Positions 9,035 through 17,472 of a DNA stretch of 64,000 nucleotides are shown here, piece after piece. The notes under the pieces were generated by a model, which saw nothing but the letters and a program-made list of their open reading frames with translations, ran no database searches and was not told where the DNA came from. How positions within the stretch are numbered: the stretch's first letter is position 1; each line of letters opens with the position of its first letter. Origin of the DNA: Mangrovibacterium lignilyticum (GTDB lineage: Bacteria; Bacteroidota; Bacteroidia; Bacteroidales; Prolixibacteraceae). The stretch lies in the NCBI RefSeq assembly GCF_010882175.1, contig NZ_WKLH01000001.1:1307062-1371061 (forward strand). The letters are read 5' to 3'. The translations under genes were made by a program, and so were the position numbers.

Positions 9035-11065
9035 TTACCTGATTCTTTTAAATTCTTCTTTCTTTAACACCATCGCAGTTCGGGCCGGCAAATACAAATT
9101 CAAATAATGCTGACTGTCAATCCCCGCAAACGGACGAGTATAATATGTCATTCCATGGTCAATTCGCCCTTGACCACCAAATCGCTCTTCATCGGTATCG
9201 AAGAGTACCTTGAATTTCGAGGCTTCCAATGGAATACCATAACCCGTATATGAATTTGTAGGATTGAAATTGAAAATGATCAGAAAATCACCTCGTTGAA
9301 AAGCGAGTATCTGGTCTTCCTTATTGTCAAATCGCCAACGAACTACCGGAATAGACAACAAGCCGCTCTTTCGAATCCACTGCATCATTTCCCGATCAAA
9401 ATCGGCCAGCCAATGAAAACGCAGATTTGGGTCATCGGCAAGATTCCATAACCGACGGGCATGCTTAAAGGACCAATCATTACCCTCTCGCGGGAAATCA
9501 ATCCACTCAGGGTGCCCAAATTCATTGCCCATGAAATTGAGGTAGGAACCTCCGGCGCTTGAAGCTGTTGCTAAGCGAATCATTTTATGAAGCGCAATAC
9601 CCCTATCAACCGTCAAATTGGGTTGATCTTTACGCATACTGAAATACATTTCCTTATCAATCAATCGAAAGATGATGGTTTTATCTCCCACCAAAGCCTG
9701 GTCGTGCGACTCGGCATAACTCACGACTTTCTCATCCAATCGTTTCGAGGTTAATTCGTAAAAGATTTGGCCAACATCCCAATTCTCATCAGGAACTTCT
9801 TTGATCAGTTTGATCCAAAAATCAGGAACCCCCATTGCCATGCGGTAATCGAAGCCGAAACCACCATAATCCTGTGGACTGGCCAATCCCGGCATGCCAC
9901 TCATCTCTTCTGCAATCGACAAAGCATGAGGGTTGATCTCGTGAATCAATTTATTAGCCAAGTAGAAATAACTCGTCGCTTCAACATCGACGTTGGCATT
10001 ATAATAATCGGCATAGCCCGTAAAAGCTTTGCCCAATCCATGATCGAAATATAACATGCTGGTCACGCCATCGAAACGATAACCATCGAACTTAAACTCT
10101 TCAAGCCAATACCGAATATTGGAAAGTAAAAAATGTAGTACTTCATTTTTACCGTAATTGAAGCAGTAAGAATCCCAAGCCGGATGCTCCCCTTTAAGGC
10201 CATTGTGAAAAAACTGGTAACGGGTCCCATCGTATTTTCCAAGCCCTTCATTTTCGTTCTTGACAGCATGAGAATGGACCAAATCGATGATCACTGCTAT
10301 TCCCATACCATGTGCCGCATCAATCAAGGCTTTGAGTTCACCGGGCGTTCCGAAACGCGACGACGGTGCAAAAAAACTGGAAACGTGATATCCGAAACTT
10401 CCGTAATAAGGATGTTCCGGGATAGCCATTAATTGAACCGTATTGTAACCAGCCTCTTTAATTCGAGGCAAAACATGCATGCGAAATTCGTTATATGTAT
10501 GAACACGCTCTTCTGCGCCAGCCATTCCAATATGACTTTCGTAAATCAGAGGAGCTTCCTCACCCCGATTAAAATCGGTATTTATCCATTCATAAGGCTC
10601 ATCGGGACCCCAGACCTGTGCACTAAATATCTTTGTTTCGTCATCTTGCACGGCCCGATTCACCCAAGCGGGGATACGGGTTCCACTACCGCCTTCCCAG
10701 TGAATAGAGAATGCATACAGATCGCCGTGCTTCAACTGGTCCTGTGCGAGCTGCAATTCCCAATTTCCATTGCCCACAGGCAAAAAACGATAAGTTTCGT
10801 CTTGTTTCCAATTATTGCAATCTCCGATCAGGTAAATGGCAGTTGCATTTGGTGCCCAATCGCGAAGTATCCAGCCTTCATCAGTTCGGTGAAGACCATA
10901 ATATAAATAACCGCTTGCAAAATCACGCAGGCTTCCGCCATTTGTCAATTCCTGCTCTTTACTAATAGCAGCTTCAAAGCGTGATAATATCTCCGATGCA
11001 TGATTTTTTAACCAAGGGTCGTGTTCGATTAGTTTCAAGGTATCCATAGCTGCTTGCTTTTCCAT
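9035..11065 (-). CDS. glgB: 1,4-alpha-glucan branching enzyme (GH13)
   Basis: A 676-residue GH13 branching enzyme. The N-terminal CBM48 reads GWILRDWAPNATAIYLIGDCNNW. The catalytic domain has the nucleophile region FDGYRFDGVTSMLY, the acid/base region SIAEEMSGMPGL and SYAESHDQALVGDKT. The stretches SYLNFMGNEFGHPEW and DFPREGNDWSFKHARR resemble the eukaryotic-style branching enzymes more than E. coli GlgB. It transfers alpha-1,4 segments to make alpha-1,6 branches. It is the first gene of the minus-strand glycogen cluster. A second ATG seven codons in (M7, before DTLKLIEHDPW) is an alternative start. Confidence 0.95.
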   Translation of the reverse strand: MEKQAAMDTLKLIEHDPWLKNHASEILSRFEAAISKEQELTNGGSLRDFASGYLYYGLHRTDEGWILRDWAPNATAIYLIGDCNNWKQDETYRFLPVGNGNWELQLAQDQLKHGDLYAFSIHWEGGSGTRIPAWVNRAVQDDETKIFSAQVWGPDEPYEWINTDFNRGEEAPLIYESHIGMAGAEERVHTYNEFRMHVLPRIKEAGYNTVQLMAIPEHPYYGSFGYHVSSFFAPSSRFGTPGELKALIDAAHGMGIAVIIDLVHSHAVKNENEGLGKYDGTRYQFFHNGLKGEHPAWDSYCFNYGKNEVLHFLLSNIRYWLEEFKFDGYRFDGVTSMLYFDHGLGKAFTGYADYYNANVDVEATSYFYLANKLIHEINPHALSIAEEMSGMPGLASPQDYGGFGFDYRMAMGVPDFWIKLIKEVPDENWDVGQIFYELTSKRLDEKVVSYAESHDQALVGDKTIIFRLIDKEMYFSMRKDQPNLTVDRGIALHKMIRLATASSAGGSYLNFMGNEFGHPEWIDFPREGNDWSFKHARRLWNLADDPNLRFHWLADFDREMMQWIRKSGLLSIPVVRWRFDNKEDQILAFQRGDFLIIFNFNPTNSYTGYGIPLEASKFKVLFDTDEERFGGQGRIDHGMTYYTRPFAGIDSQHYLNLYLPARTAMVLKKEEFKRIR

Positions 11066-11260
11066 AAAGATAGGGAATTACTCTTTGCTCCGCCCTCAAA
11101 AACCGCCATTTTTCAAAGATTTTACAACAGTTTTATATTCATGCTTCTTGTGATTTTGACACCTTGGAGCTGAATACTGACAGCACTTTCCGGAACCGAG
11201 ACTTTTATAGAAAAAAGAAAATCAGCCAATTATCGACAGACAAAAGACTGATTTTCCTGA

Positions 11261-11331
11261 GCGGGAAACGGGGATCGAACCCGCGGCCCTCAGCTTGGGA
11301 AGCTGATGCTCTACCACTGAGCTACTCCCGC
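11261..11331 (-). tRNA. tRNA-Gly (anticodon CCC)
   Basis: The minus strand folds as a complete cloverleaf of 71 nt. The acceptor arms are GCGGGAG and TTCCCGC and the D stem is GCTC/GAGC. The anticodon stem is TCAGC/GCTGA with loop TTCCCAA, so the anticodon is CCC. The T arm is GCGGG-TTCGATC-CCCGT. The 3' CCA is not encoded. Confidence 0.95.
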
Positions 11332-11384
11332 AAATTTTGATCAAATGTAAAGTATTTTTTAATTCATTATTCCACCGGAGCCAA

Positions 11385-11873
11385 TTATTCTAATTTTTGC
11401 CCGGGGTAAAACCCAACCCGGACACGCTGAATAAAATTCTCGATTCGTTTCACCCGAGTTTCGGGTCTTTTAGCTTGGTTGATGTAGTTCACGATGCCTT
11501 CCTTATAAGAAAAGGATAAAGCCTCAAACTTCTCCTTCAGCTCCTGATCTTCATCCAGCAGCCATTGGAAATCCTCGGGTACTTCCAGCACCTTCGGCGA
11601 CAGATCCTGCTCAACGACCATGCGGACTTCATCACCCTCTTTTTTACCAACCTTCTTCAATATTTCTTTGCGGATATAAATTGCATGCTCGCTGTTCCCA
11701 ATCGGAACCAAACTGCCTGTTTTATGCACACCGTCAATCCAGCAATTGATACGTACCGGCCCGCCAGTTCCGAATTCCTTGCGTACATCAAATGGAAATC
11801 CCGCAAAGGTACCCGGAATGCCTCGTTCCATCGGGAACAAAATGGTACTGTATTCAAAGCGTTTTATCGCCAT
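11385..11873 (-). CDS. DUF1905 / YdeI-like domain protein
   Basis: A 162-residue cytoplasmic protein. The N-terminal two thirds look like DUF1905 (GTFAGFPFDVRKEFGTGGPVR, then IRKEILKKVGKKEGDEV). The C-terminal third resembles the YdeI/OmpD-associated domain (LSFSYKEGIVNYINQAKRPETRVKRIENF, split here as LSFSYKEGIVNYI and AKRPETRVKRIEN). Relatives have been linked to bacteriocin or peptide protection, but the biochemical role is unknown. It starts only 3 nt after the queG stop codon, so the two are likely co-transcribed, with no obvious functional link. Confidence 0.8.
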   Translation of the reverse strand: MAIKRFEYSTILFPMERGIPGTFAGFPFDVRKEFGTGGPVRINCWIDGVHKTGSLVPIGNSEHAIYIRKEILKKVGKKEGDEVRMVVEQDLSPKVLEVPEDFQWLLDEDQELKEKFEALSFSYKEGIVNYINQAKRPETRVKRIENFIQRVRVGFYPGQKLE

Positions 11874-11876
11874 AGC

Positions 11877-12818
11877 TTATTCTGACTGTTTTTCTGATTG
11901 AATAAATTTCAAATTCCGCATCAATCCACTGTACTTGGTCCGTTTTACAGCTGATTTCCGGAAAAGCTCCGCGAAAAGAGACTCGTCCATATTCGTCCAC
12001 TCATTCCGGCTCAGGCCCATCAGTTTCGGGTGCGGATCAAAAGCTTCCTCATCGTGCGGTTCCGATTTCAAATTCCAGGGGCAAACATCCTGGCAGATGT
12101 CGCAACCAAACACCCGATCATCAAATTTCCCAGACAGGGCTTCATCAATCTCACCGCGCTGTTCGATGGTCTGGTACGAAATGCACCGCCGGGCATCCAC
12201 CACATAAGGCTTTATAATGGCTTGTGTCGGGCAAGCATCAATGCAGCGCGTGCAATTTCCACAGTGATTACTTACAATTCTTTCGTCGGGTTCCAGCTCC
12301 AAATCAATCAGTAATTCTCCAATAAAGAAGAAACTCCCGTGTTCAACGGAGATCAGGTTCGTATTTTTACCAATCCAGCCCAATCCGGCTCGTACCGCCC
12401 AAGCTTTGTCGAGCACCGGCGCCGAGTCTACAAAAGCCCGTGCGTTGCAAGGTGCAATCTCATCCTGAATAAACCTGAGCAGATCTTTCAGCTTATCTTT
12501 CAAAACAAAATGGTAATCTGTACCATAGGCATATTTCGACAGGACAGGTGCTTCCGGATCTTTTTGCGTCTCTTTGGGATAATAATTCAGCAAAACTGAA
12601 ATCACCGACTTTGTTCCTTCGTGCAACAGCCGGGGATCCAACCGTTTTTCGCGGTTTCGGCTCATGTATTCCATTTCTCCCTGCATCCCTTCAGCAAGCC
12701 ATTTTTCGAGCCGGGCTTGTTCTTCTGCCAAATAATCAGCTTTTGAAATTCCACAGGCCAAAAACCCGATATCCAGCGCCTTTTCCTTAATACGTTCTCG
12801 TTGTTCTCGCTTGTCCAT
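11877..12818 (-). CDS. queG: Epoxyqueuosine reductase
   Basis: A 313-residue protein matching QueG, the cobalamin- and iron-sulfur-dependent enzyme that reduces epoxyqueuosine to queuosine in tRNA wobble positions. Two ferredoxin-type [4Fe-4S] motifs are visible, CGNCTRCIDACPTQAI and CDICQDVCPWN. Upstream are FVDSAPVLDKAWAVRAGLGW and GKNTNLI, also typical of the family. It lies behind a terminator that separates it from the DUF59 gene, so it starts its own unit with the DUF1905 gene. Confidence 0.95.
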   Translation of the reverse strand: MDKREQRERIKEKALDIGFLACGISKADYLAEEQARLEKWLAEGMQGEMEYMSRNREKRLDPRLLHEGTKSVISVLLNYYPKETQKDPEAPVLSKYAYGTDYHFVLKDKLKDLLRFIQDEIAPCNARAFVDSAPVLDKAWAVRAGLGWIGKNTNLISVEHGSFFFIGELLIDLELEPDERIVSNHCGNCTRCIDACPTQAIIKPYVVDARRCISYQTIEQRGEIDEALSGKFDDRVFGCDICQDVCPWNLKSEPHDEEAFDPHPKLMGLSRNEWTNMDESLFAELFRKSAVKRTKYSGLMRNLKFIQSEKQSE

Positions 12819-12837
12819 CAGGCAACAAGGTATAAAA

Positions 12838-12858
12838 AAACCCGGATTGTCCGGGTTT
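12838..12858 (-). terminator. Terminator of the sufE-DUF59 unit
   Basis: A 9-bp GC-rich stem (12838-12846 with 12850-12858) encloses a 3-nt loop. On the minus strand it runs into a T tract. It sits between the DUF59 gene and queG. Confidence 0.8.
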
Positions 12859-12896
12859 ATAATTGAAAGCTTTTCACGAAGTACTCAATCAATATC

Positions 12897-13202
12897 TTAA
12901 AAGAATCCCAATTCCAAACGGGCTTCTTCACTCATCATCGATTTGTCCCATGGCGGCTCAAACGTTAACTCAACATGAGCATCTTCTATTCCTTCAACAG
13001 CCAACGCTGCCTGGCGGGTATCTTCAACCAGCATATCGGCAACCGGGCATCCCGGAGCTGTTAAAGTCATGATGATATTGGCTTTATTGGTTTCATCAAC
13101 GTCGACATTGTAAACCAAACCCAAATCATATATATTGACCGGAATCTCCGGATCATAAACATCTTTCATTTTCTCAATAATCAGATCAATTCTGTTATCC
13201 AT
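12897..13202 (-). CDS. DUF59 (MIP18-family) iron-sulfur assembly protein, SufT-like
   Basis: A 101-residue single-domain DUF59 protein. The family signature is clear: KDVYDPEIPVNIYDLGLVY, then MTLTAPGCPVADML and VELTFEPPW. The cysteine in the TAPGCP motif is the conserved ligand. In Bacteroidota and Firmicutes, standalone DUF59 proteins in suf operons (SufT) help maturation of Fe-S proteins. Here it follows sufE by 11 nt on the same strand, which supports this role. The rest of the suf genes lie 7 kb away. Confidence 0.88.
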   Translation of the reverse strand: MDNRIDLIIEKMKDVYDPEIPVNIYDLGLVYNVDVDETNKANIIMTLTAPGCPVADMLVEDTRQAALAVEGIEDAHVELTFEPPWDKSMMSEEARLELGFF

Positions 13203-13213
13203 ATTATATCCTC

Positions 13214-13636
13214 CTATTCTGAAATCTTCTTATAAGCAACAGCGTACAACTTGATTTGTTTGATCATGGCAACTAAGCCATTTGATCGCGTTGGCGACAA
13301 ATGTTGCTTAAGACCAATGTCATCAACAAAATGAAATTCACTACCCAAAATCTCATCGGGCGTATGTCCGGAAACCACCCTCAACAATAGGGCCACCAAA
13401 CCTTTTACGATCACGGCATCGCTTTCGCCCTGGAAAAATATTTTTCCGTCTTTTATCTCCGGCACCAGCCACACCCGACTTTGGCAACCTTTAATTACAT
13501 ATTGGTCGTTTTTCAATTTTGAATCCAATTCCGGCAAATCATTACCCAGTTCAATCAGGTAACTGTATTTATCCATCCAGTCTTCGTATATCGAAAACTC
13601 TTCGTTAATCTCTTCCTGGATTTGATCAATCGTCAT
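13214..13636 (-). CDS. sufE: SufE, sulfur acceptor for SufS
   Basis: A SufE protein of 140 residues counted from the internal ATG at 13636 (MTIDQIQEEINEEFS). A longer frame opens at 13681, but its extra 15 residues have no family counterpart. The body reads WMDKYSYLIELGNDLPEL, then YVIKGCQSRVWLVPEI with the sulfur-accepting cysteine, and FQGESDAVIVKGLVALLL. SufE takes persulfide from SufS and passes it to the SufBCD scaffold. It is paired with the DUF59 gene but is separated from sufS by the plus-strand block at 13.8-19.2 kb. Confidence 0.92.
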   Translation of the reverse strand: MTIDQIQEEINEEFSIYEDWMDKYSYLIELGNDLPELDSKLKNDQYVIKGCQSRVWLVPEIKDGKIFFQGESDAVIVKGLVALLLRVVSGHTPDEILGSEFHFVDDIGLKQHLSPTRSNGLVAMIKQIKLYAVAYKKISE

Positions 13637-13792
13637 AACTCGTTCTTTTAGGGTACCAAATGTCGTAAAATTTTCAGGCATCTAAAATAATCCGACCGTT
13701 TCAACGTAATAATTAAGAAAAAGAAAAGAAAAATGAATTCATTGAATAATTCTAAATTAAACTGAACCATAATTCCATGGGGTTAAATTTCG

Positions 13793-13800
13793 TATTTTTG
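13793..13800 (+). promoter_or_regulatory. Probable -7 element for rubrerythrin
   Basis: TATTTTTG matches the Bacteroidota -7 consensus TAnnTTTG. It lies 40 nt ahead of the rubrerythrin ATG. No clear TTTG -33 box is seen at the usual spacing. Confidence 0.5.
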
Positions 13801-13840
13801 ATGAAAGAAGAACCAAAAATTAACTATAAAAAAGATCTCA

Positions 13841-14416
13841 ATGAATTCATTAAAAGGGTCTCAAACAGAGAAAAACCTATTAAAAGCATTTGCCGGCGAA
13901 TCACAAGCGAAGAACCGATACGAATTTTTCGCCAAACAAGCACGTGCTGAAGGACTGGAACAAATTGCTGCACTTTTTGAAGAAACCGCCATTAACGAAC
14001 AGGCTCATGCCAAGCGTTTTTTTGGCTTTTTAGAAGGAGGCATGGTTGAAATTACAGCAGCTTATCCGGCAGGCCAGGTAGGAACTACATTGGAAAACCT
14101 GCAGGCTGCAGCTGATGGTGAAAACGAAGAATGGACTGAACTATATCCGGAGTTTGCCAGAATTGCCGAAGAAGAAGGATTCAAGCAAGTTGCAACGGTG
14201 TTTAAAACGATCGCTAAAATTGAAAAGCATCACGAAGAGCGCTACCGCAAATTGTACAACAATCTGGAAGAAGGCAAAGTATTTGAACGCGAAGGCAAAG
14301 TAACCTGGAAGTGTCGGGTATGCGGATTCCTGCATGAATCGGCCCGTCCGCCAAAAAAATGTCCAGCTTGCGAACATGAACAAGCTTATTTTGAGTTAGA
14401 AGCCACAAACTTTTAA
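13841..14416 (+). CDS. rbr: Rubrerythrin
   Basis: A 191-residue classical rubrerythrin. The ferritin-like diiron domain has the repeated Glu/ExxH pattern ([15 protein letters not shown], then [13 protein letters not shown], then [12 protein letters not shown]). The C-terminal rubredoxin domain has two CxxC knuckles, C158/C161 and C174/C177. Rubrerythrins reduce hydrogen peroxide in anaerobes and microaerophiles. The gene is followed at once by its own terminator and then by a Crp/Fnr regulator and a thioredoxin operon. This suggests a small redox-stress neighbourhood. Many antisense frames here are shadows. Confidence 0.96.
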   Translation: MNSLKGSQTEKNLLKAFAGESQAKNRYEFFAKQARAEGLEQIAALFEETAINEQAHAKRFFGFLEGGMVEITAAYPAGQVGTTLENLQAAADGENEEWTELYPEFARIAEEEGFKQVATVFKTIAKIEKHHEERYRKLYNNLEEGKVFEREGKVTWKCRVCGFLHESARPPKKCPACEHEQAYFELEATNF

Positions 14417-14424
14417 TATATTTG

Positions 14425-14455
14425 ATACCGGGAATTCATTTTCCCGGTATTTTTT
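14425..14455 (+). terminator. Rubrerythrin terminator
   Basis: A 10-bp stem (14425-14434 with 14441-14450) followed by five T. It lies inside the upstream extension of the next reading frame, which argues for the later start of the Crp/Fnr gene. Confidence 0.85.
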
Positions 14456-14481
14456 GCGATAAACAGGTTAACTATATATTC

Positions 14482-15135
14482 ATGAAAAGCATTTTACCAA
14501 GCCTCGAAAAACGATTTCCGTTTTTCGAGAAAGAGTTAATCGCTGAAATGCACCAAAACAGCATTGTACAGGAATTCAACCCGGGAGATGAAATCTTACG
14601 TGAAGGTCAATATATCAAATCATTTCCCATTGTATTGGAAGGTAACATTCGAATTGTGCGGAATGACAGCGAAGGAAGAGAGCTGTTACTTTACTTTCTG
14701 AATCCGGGGGAAGCCTGCAGTATGGCGCTAACTTGTTGCGTGGGCGAACAACAAAGCAATATAAATGCTTATGCTGAACAGCAAAGCACCATAATCCGCA
14801 TTCCGTCCGATTTACTGGATCATTGGATGATCAAGTATCCGTCGTGGAAAACCTACATTATGTACTCGTACAGAAAGCGCTTTGATGAACTTTTGGAAAC
14901 AATCGACGCTATTGCATTTTTGGGACTGGACGAACAGCTCAGTCGTTATTTCTATGCCCGCTTTAAGGCAACCGGAGAAACTGTTTTCCAGGGAACACAC
15001 CAGGAGATTGCCAATCATCTGAATACCTCGCGGGAAGTTGTTTCCCGATTATTAAAACAAATGGAGCAGAAGAAACTCATTAGTTTGAGTCGAGGAGCGA
15101 TTGATTATTCTCAAATTATAAGCCTGACGGCATAA
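14482..15135 (+). CDS. Crp/Fnr-family transcription regulator with CRP-type recognition helix
   Basis: A 217-residue regulator from the ATG at 14482. The frame is open from 14422, but that part holds the rubrerythrin terminator. The N-terminal cyclic-nucleotide-binding fold (about residues 25-110) lacks the usual cAMP-contacting GE...RxA motif and has an adjacent cysteine pair (C85, C86). A dimerisation helix leads into a winged HTH (THQEIANHLNTSREVVSRLL). Residues R184, E185 and R189 are placed like the CRP residues that read TGTGA. A perfect TGTGA-N6-TCACA palindrome lies 27 nt downstream of the stop, in front of the next operon, and is the predicted target. The effector is unknown; a redox or gas signal is an inference from neighbours. 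Confidence 0.9.
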   Translation: MKSILPSLEKRFPFFEKELIAEMHQNSIVQEFNPGDEILREGQYIKSFPIVLEGNIRIVRNDSEGRELLLYFLNPGEACSMALTCCVGEQQSNINAYAEQQSTIIRIPSDLLDHWMIKYPSWKTYIMYSYRKRFDELLETIDAIAFLGLDEQLSRYFYARFKATGETVFQGTHQEIANHLNTSREVVSRLLKQMEQKKLISLSRGAIDYSQIISLTA

Positions 15136-15162
15136 TTCACTTTTAGCATTTTTTTTGCCATA

Positions 15163-15178
15163 TGTGACACAAGTCACA
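15163..15178 (+). promoter_or_regulatory. CRP-type operator TGTGA-N6-TCACA
   Basis: The 16-nt site TGTGACACAAGTCACA is a perfect two-fold palindrome apart from its central bases. A possible -7 element (TTACTTTG, 15200-15207) follows. That would put the operator centre near -42 of the thioredoxin operon promoter, the spacing of a class II activator site. Confidence 0.7.
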
Positions 15179-15223
15179 TTCAATCTGAATCCCGGACTAT
15201 TACTTTGTCGAAAATTTTCGGCA

Positions 15224-15454
15224 ATGAAACTGAAGGCATTTTTACTCAAACACAAATGGCAAGCCCTGGGAATCGGAGTCGGTATTATTGCCGGCTACCT
15301 CTACTGGTATTACATTGGCTGTACTTCGGGAACATGTCCCATTCAATCGAACTGGCATACAAGCTCCTTATACGGAGGGCTGCTGGGCTATTTCATCAGC
15401 GATCTGAAAAAGAAACCTCAAGCCAAAAAGGAAGATCAGGATGGAACAGTTTAA
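15224..15454 (+). CDS. Small membrane protein, DUF6132-like
   Basis: A 76-residue protein from the ATG at 15224; the upstream open frame from 15155 overlaps the operator and is unlikely to be coding. One hydrophobic helix (WQALGIGVGIIAGYLYWYYI) is followed by the cysteine pair CTSGTC. A second hydrophobic stretch (LYGGLLGYFI) and a charged Lys-rich tail complete it. Similar small proteins occur beside redox genes in Bacteroidota. The reaction is unknown. Its 3' end overlaps the thioredoxin start by 14 nt, so translation is probably coupled and a thiol-redox partnership is plausible. Confidence 0.75.
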   Translation: MKLKAFLLKHKWQALGIGVGIIAGYLYWYYIGCTSGTCPIQSNWHTSSLYGGLLGYFISDLKKKPQAKKEDQDGTV

Positions 15455-15752
15455 GACAATCATCAACAGCAACACGCCGGTTCTGGTCGATTTTTTTGCC
15501 ACCTGGTGCGGCCCCTGTAAAATGATGGCTCCTATCCTTGAACAGGTAAAAAGCCAACTGGGCGAAAATATTCGTATCCTGAAAATTGATGTGGATAAAA
15601 ATCCGGCTCTTGCCCAACAATTTCAAATCCGCAGCGTCCCCACCCTTAAAATTTTTCAAAACGGACAAGTAAAATGGACCGGCAACGGTGTTGTGCAAGC
15701 CGATCAGCTAGCCGCTGTCATTCAATCCGTAACGAGACTGCAGGCAACTTAA
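15441..15752 (+). CDS. trxA: Thioredoxin
   Basis: A 103-residue thioredoxin with the classical active site WCGPC (W22-C26). The cis-proline region is IRSVPTLKIFQNG. It has no signal peptide, so it should be a cytoplasmic disulfide reductase. It overlaps the preceding small membrane protein gene by 14 nt and ends at a strong terminator. The two-gene operon is predicted to be controlled by the Crp/Fnr regulator upstream. Confidence 0.95.
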   Translation: MEQFKTIINSNTPVLVDFFATWCGPCKMMAPILEQVKSQLGENIRILKIDVDKNPALAQQFQIRSVPTLKIFQNGQVKWTGNGVVQADQLAAVIQSVTRLQAT

Positions 15753-15866
15753 AGACATCAAACAGTCCATCATAAAAAAAAAACGATGATGACTTAAAAA
15801 TATAGCGCTTCTATACCCGAGATGGAGTCTATTTACTAAAAGCAAGCAAAAGGGAGAGAAAAGCGA

Positions 15867-15900
15867 ACAGGAACTCGTACGAGTTCCTGTTTTTGTTTTT
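15867..15900 (+). terminator. Terminator after trxA
   Basis: A perfect 24-nt palindrome (15867-15890) followed by a T-rich tract (TTTTGTTTTT). It lies 115 nt after the thioredoxin stop. The 257 nt between trxA and the HAD gene hold nothing else I recognise. Confidence 0.8.
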
Positions 15901-16009
15901 GTTTGATATCTATTGACGAAGCCTTGTCCAAAAAGAGCGTCGCACCAATTTTTTTTTTTACTCTCTCCAAATAATACGTTATATTCAACATCAAAAATAG
16001 ATAGTCAAT

Positions 16010-16600
16010 ATGCCCCTTGCCTTATTCGATTTTGACGGAACACTAACACAAAGCGATTCTCTCATTCAATTTATTCGATTTACGAAGGGGAATTTTCGCT
16101 TTTTAACAGGAATGTTCTTCAACTTCCCAACGCTGCTGGCGCTTAAAGCCGGTGTGATTTCAAACCAGAAAGCCAAAGAAATTATCTTCACTTATTTTTT
16201 CAAAGGAACCAAAAACAAAGATCTCCTACGCCTAGGCGAACAATTCTCCAAGAAAATAATCCCGGGGTTGATTCGATCAGAAGCGAAACAGACGTTAAGT
16301 AGATTCCAATCGGAACAAATACGGATAGTGATCGTTAGCGCTTCATTTTACTTTTGGCTAAAAGATTGGTGCTTAGATAATAATTTCGATTTAATCGCAA
16401 CTGAGCACGAGACCATTGACGGGCTAGTTACCGGGAAAATCAAAGGTCGAAACTGCCACGGCATAGAGAAAGCAAGGAGAATTCGGAACTCTTACAACTT
16501 AAGTGAACACCGACCTGTTTACGCCTACGGTGATAGCCAGGCAGACAGAGCAATGCTCAATTTGGCTGACTACAAATGGATGAAATGGAAACCACAATGA
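16010..16600 (+). CDS. HAD-IB phosphatase
   Basis: A 196-residue HAD-superfamily phosphatase of subclass IB (SerB-like). Motif I is LFDFDGTLT with D7 and D9. Motif II is IVIVSAS, and the C-terminal motif reads YAYGDSQADRAML. The stop codon overlaps the start of the UbiA gene as ATGA, so the two are translationally coupled. HAD-IB phosphatases are often adjacent or fused to UbiA-type phosphoribosyl-prenyl-phosphate synthases, where they are thought to remove the 5-phosphate from the lipid-linked pentose. That role is inferred here from context. The start at 16010 begins directly with the motif I strand. Confidence 0.85.
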   Translation: MPLALFDFDGTLTQSDSLIQFIRFTKGNFRFLTGMFFNFPTLLALKAGVISNQKAKEIIFTYFFKGTKNKDLLRLGEQFSKKIIPGLIRSEAKQTLSRFQSEQIRIVIVSASFYFWLKDWCLDNNFDLIATEHETIDGLVTGKIKGRNCHGIEKARRIRNSYNLSEHRPVYAYGDSQADRAMLNLADYKWMKWKPQ

Positions 16601-17466
16601 ATCAACCCTTTATTCAAGTCCTAAAAATCCCACATTACCTGAAGAATCTGTTTGTATTTCTTCCGCTTTTCTTTTCAACCCAACTCCTGCATGTAGACCT
16701 GATTTTAAACGCAAGCCTGGCATTTATTTGCTTCTGCTTGATGGCAAGCTCTGTTTATATTTTCAACGACATAGGGGACCTTCAGGAAGACCAGTTACAT
16801 CCAGAGAAAAAGTGTCGACCGATAGCTGCAGGCAAAATGAGCATCCGAAAAGCCCGGCTACTTGAAATAAGTTTAGCAAGCATTTGCTTAATTCTAAGTC
16901 TCACCATTTCGCTAAAGCTCACCCTCCTATTGCTTAGTTACAAAGTCCTGAATATTTGCTACACACTCTTTCTGAAAAAAATTGCAATTGCTGACGTGCT
17001 GACAATAAGCCTCGGGTTCGTCCTGCGGATCCTTGCTGGCTCGCTCTCTACTGGCATCGTCTTATCTTCATGGATCGTGATCATGACGTGTCTCCTGGCC
17101 TTGCTGATTGCCCTCGGAAAAAGAAGGGTCGATGTCCTCTACTACAGGAGACACAACATAAAGCTCCGAAAGGTGGTTAGCGGCTACGGAATCCGGACGA
17201 TAAACATATTAATGATAATAATTTCAATTATCATCATTCTCGTGTACATCATGTATACTATCGCGCCAGAAAGCATTCAACGAATTGGCTCCCAATTTCT
17301 GTTTGAAACTACCTTTTGGGTTGCTGCCGGGATTTCTCGCTACCTGCAACTCATATTCATCAAACATTCATCCGATCCGCCCGTTCAGATGCTTTTGAAA
17401 GACCACCCTTTAAAATTGATTCTCTTGGGATGGATACTAAATTTTTGTTATTTCATTTATCTCTGA
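16597..17466 (+). CDS. UbiA-family prenyltransferase, decaprenyl-phosphate phosphoribosyltransferase-like
   Basis: A polytopic membrane protein of 289 residues counted from the ATG at 16597. The frame opens at 16576 but overlap with the HAD stop (ATGA) favours this start. The Mg-binding UbiA motif is NDIGDLQED (N57, D58, D61, D65). The second polar segment reads LIALGKRRVDVLYY, where many quinone UbiA enzymes have DxxxD; the GKRR form recalls the mycobacterial Rv3806c type that adds phosphoribose to polyprenyl phosphate. About eight hydrophobic helices are visible. With the HAD phosphatase and the GT-C-like protein it suggests a lipid-linked pentose donor pathway. Confidence 0.82.
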   Translation: MNQPFIQVLKIPHYLKNLFVFLPLFFSTQLLHVDLILNASLAFICFCLMASSVYIFNDIGDLQEDQLHPEKKCRPIAAGKMSIRKARLLEISLASICLILSLTISLKLTLLLLSYKVLNICYTLFLKKIAIADVLTISLGFVLRILAGSLSTGIVLSSWIVIMTCLLALLIALGKRRVDVLYYRRHNIKLRKVVSGYGIRTINILMIIISIIIILVYIMYTIAPESIQRIGSQFLFETTFWVAAGISRYLQLIFIKHSSDPPVQMLLKDHPLKLILLGWILNFCYFIYL

Positions 17467-17472
17467 AACCCC

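Noticed and set aside
14422..14481. N-terminal extension of the Crp/Fnr regulator
   Set aside because: It contains the rubrerythrin terminator hairpin and T tract, so it is non-coding.
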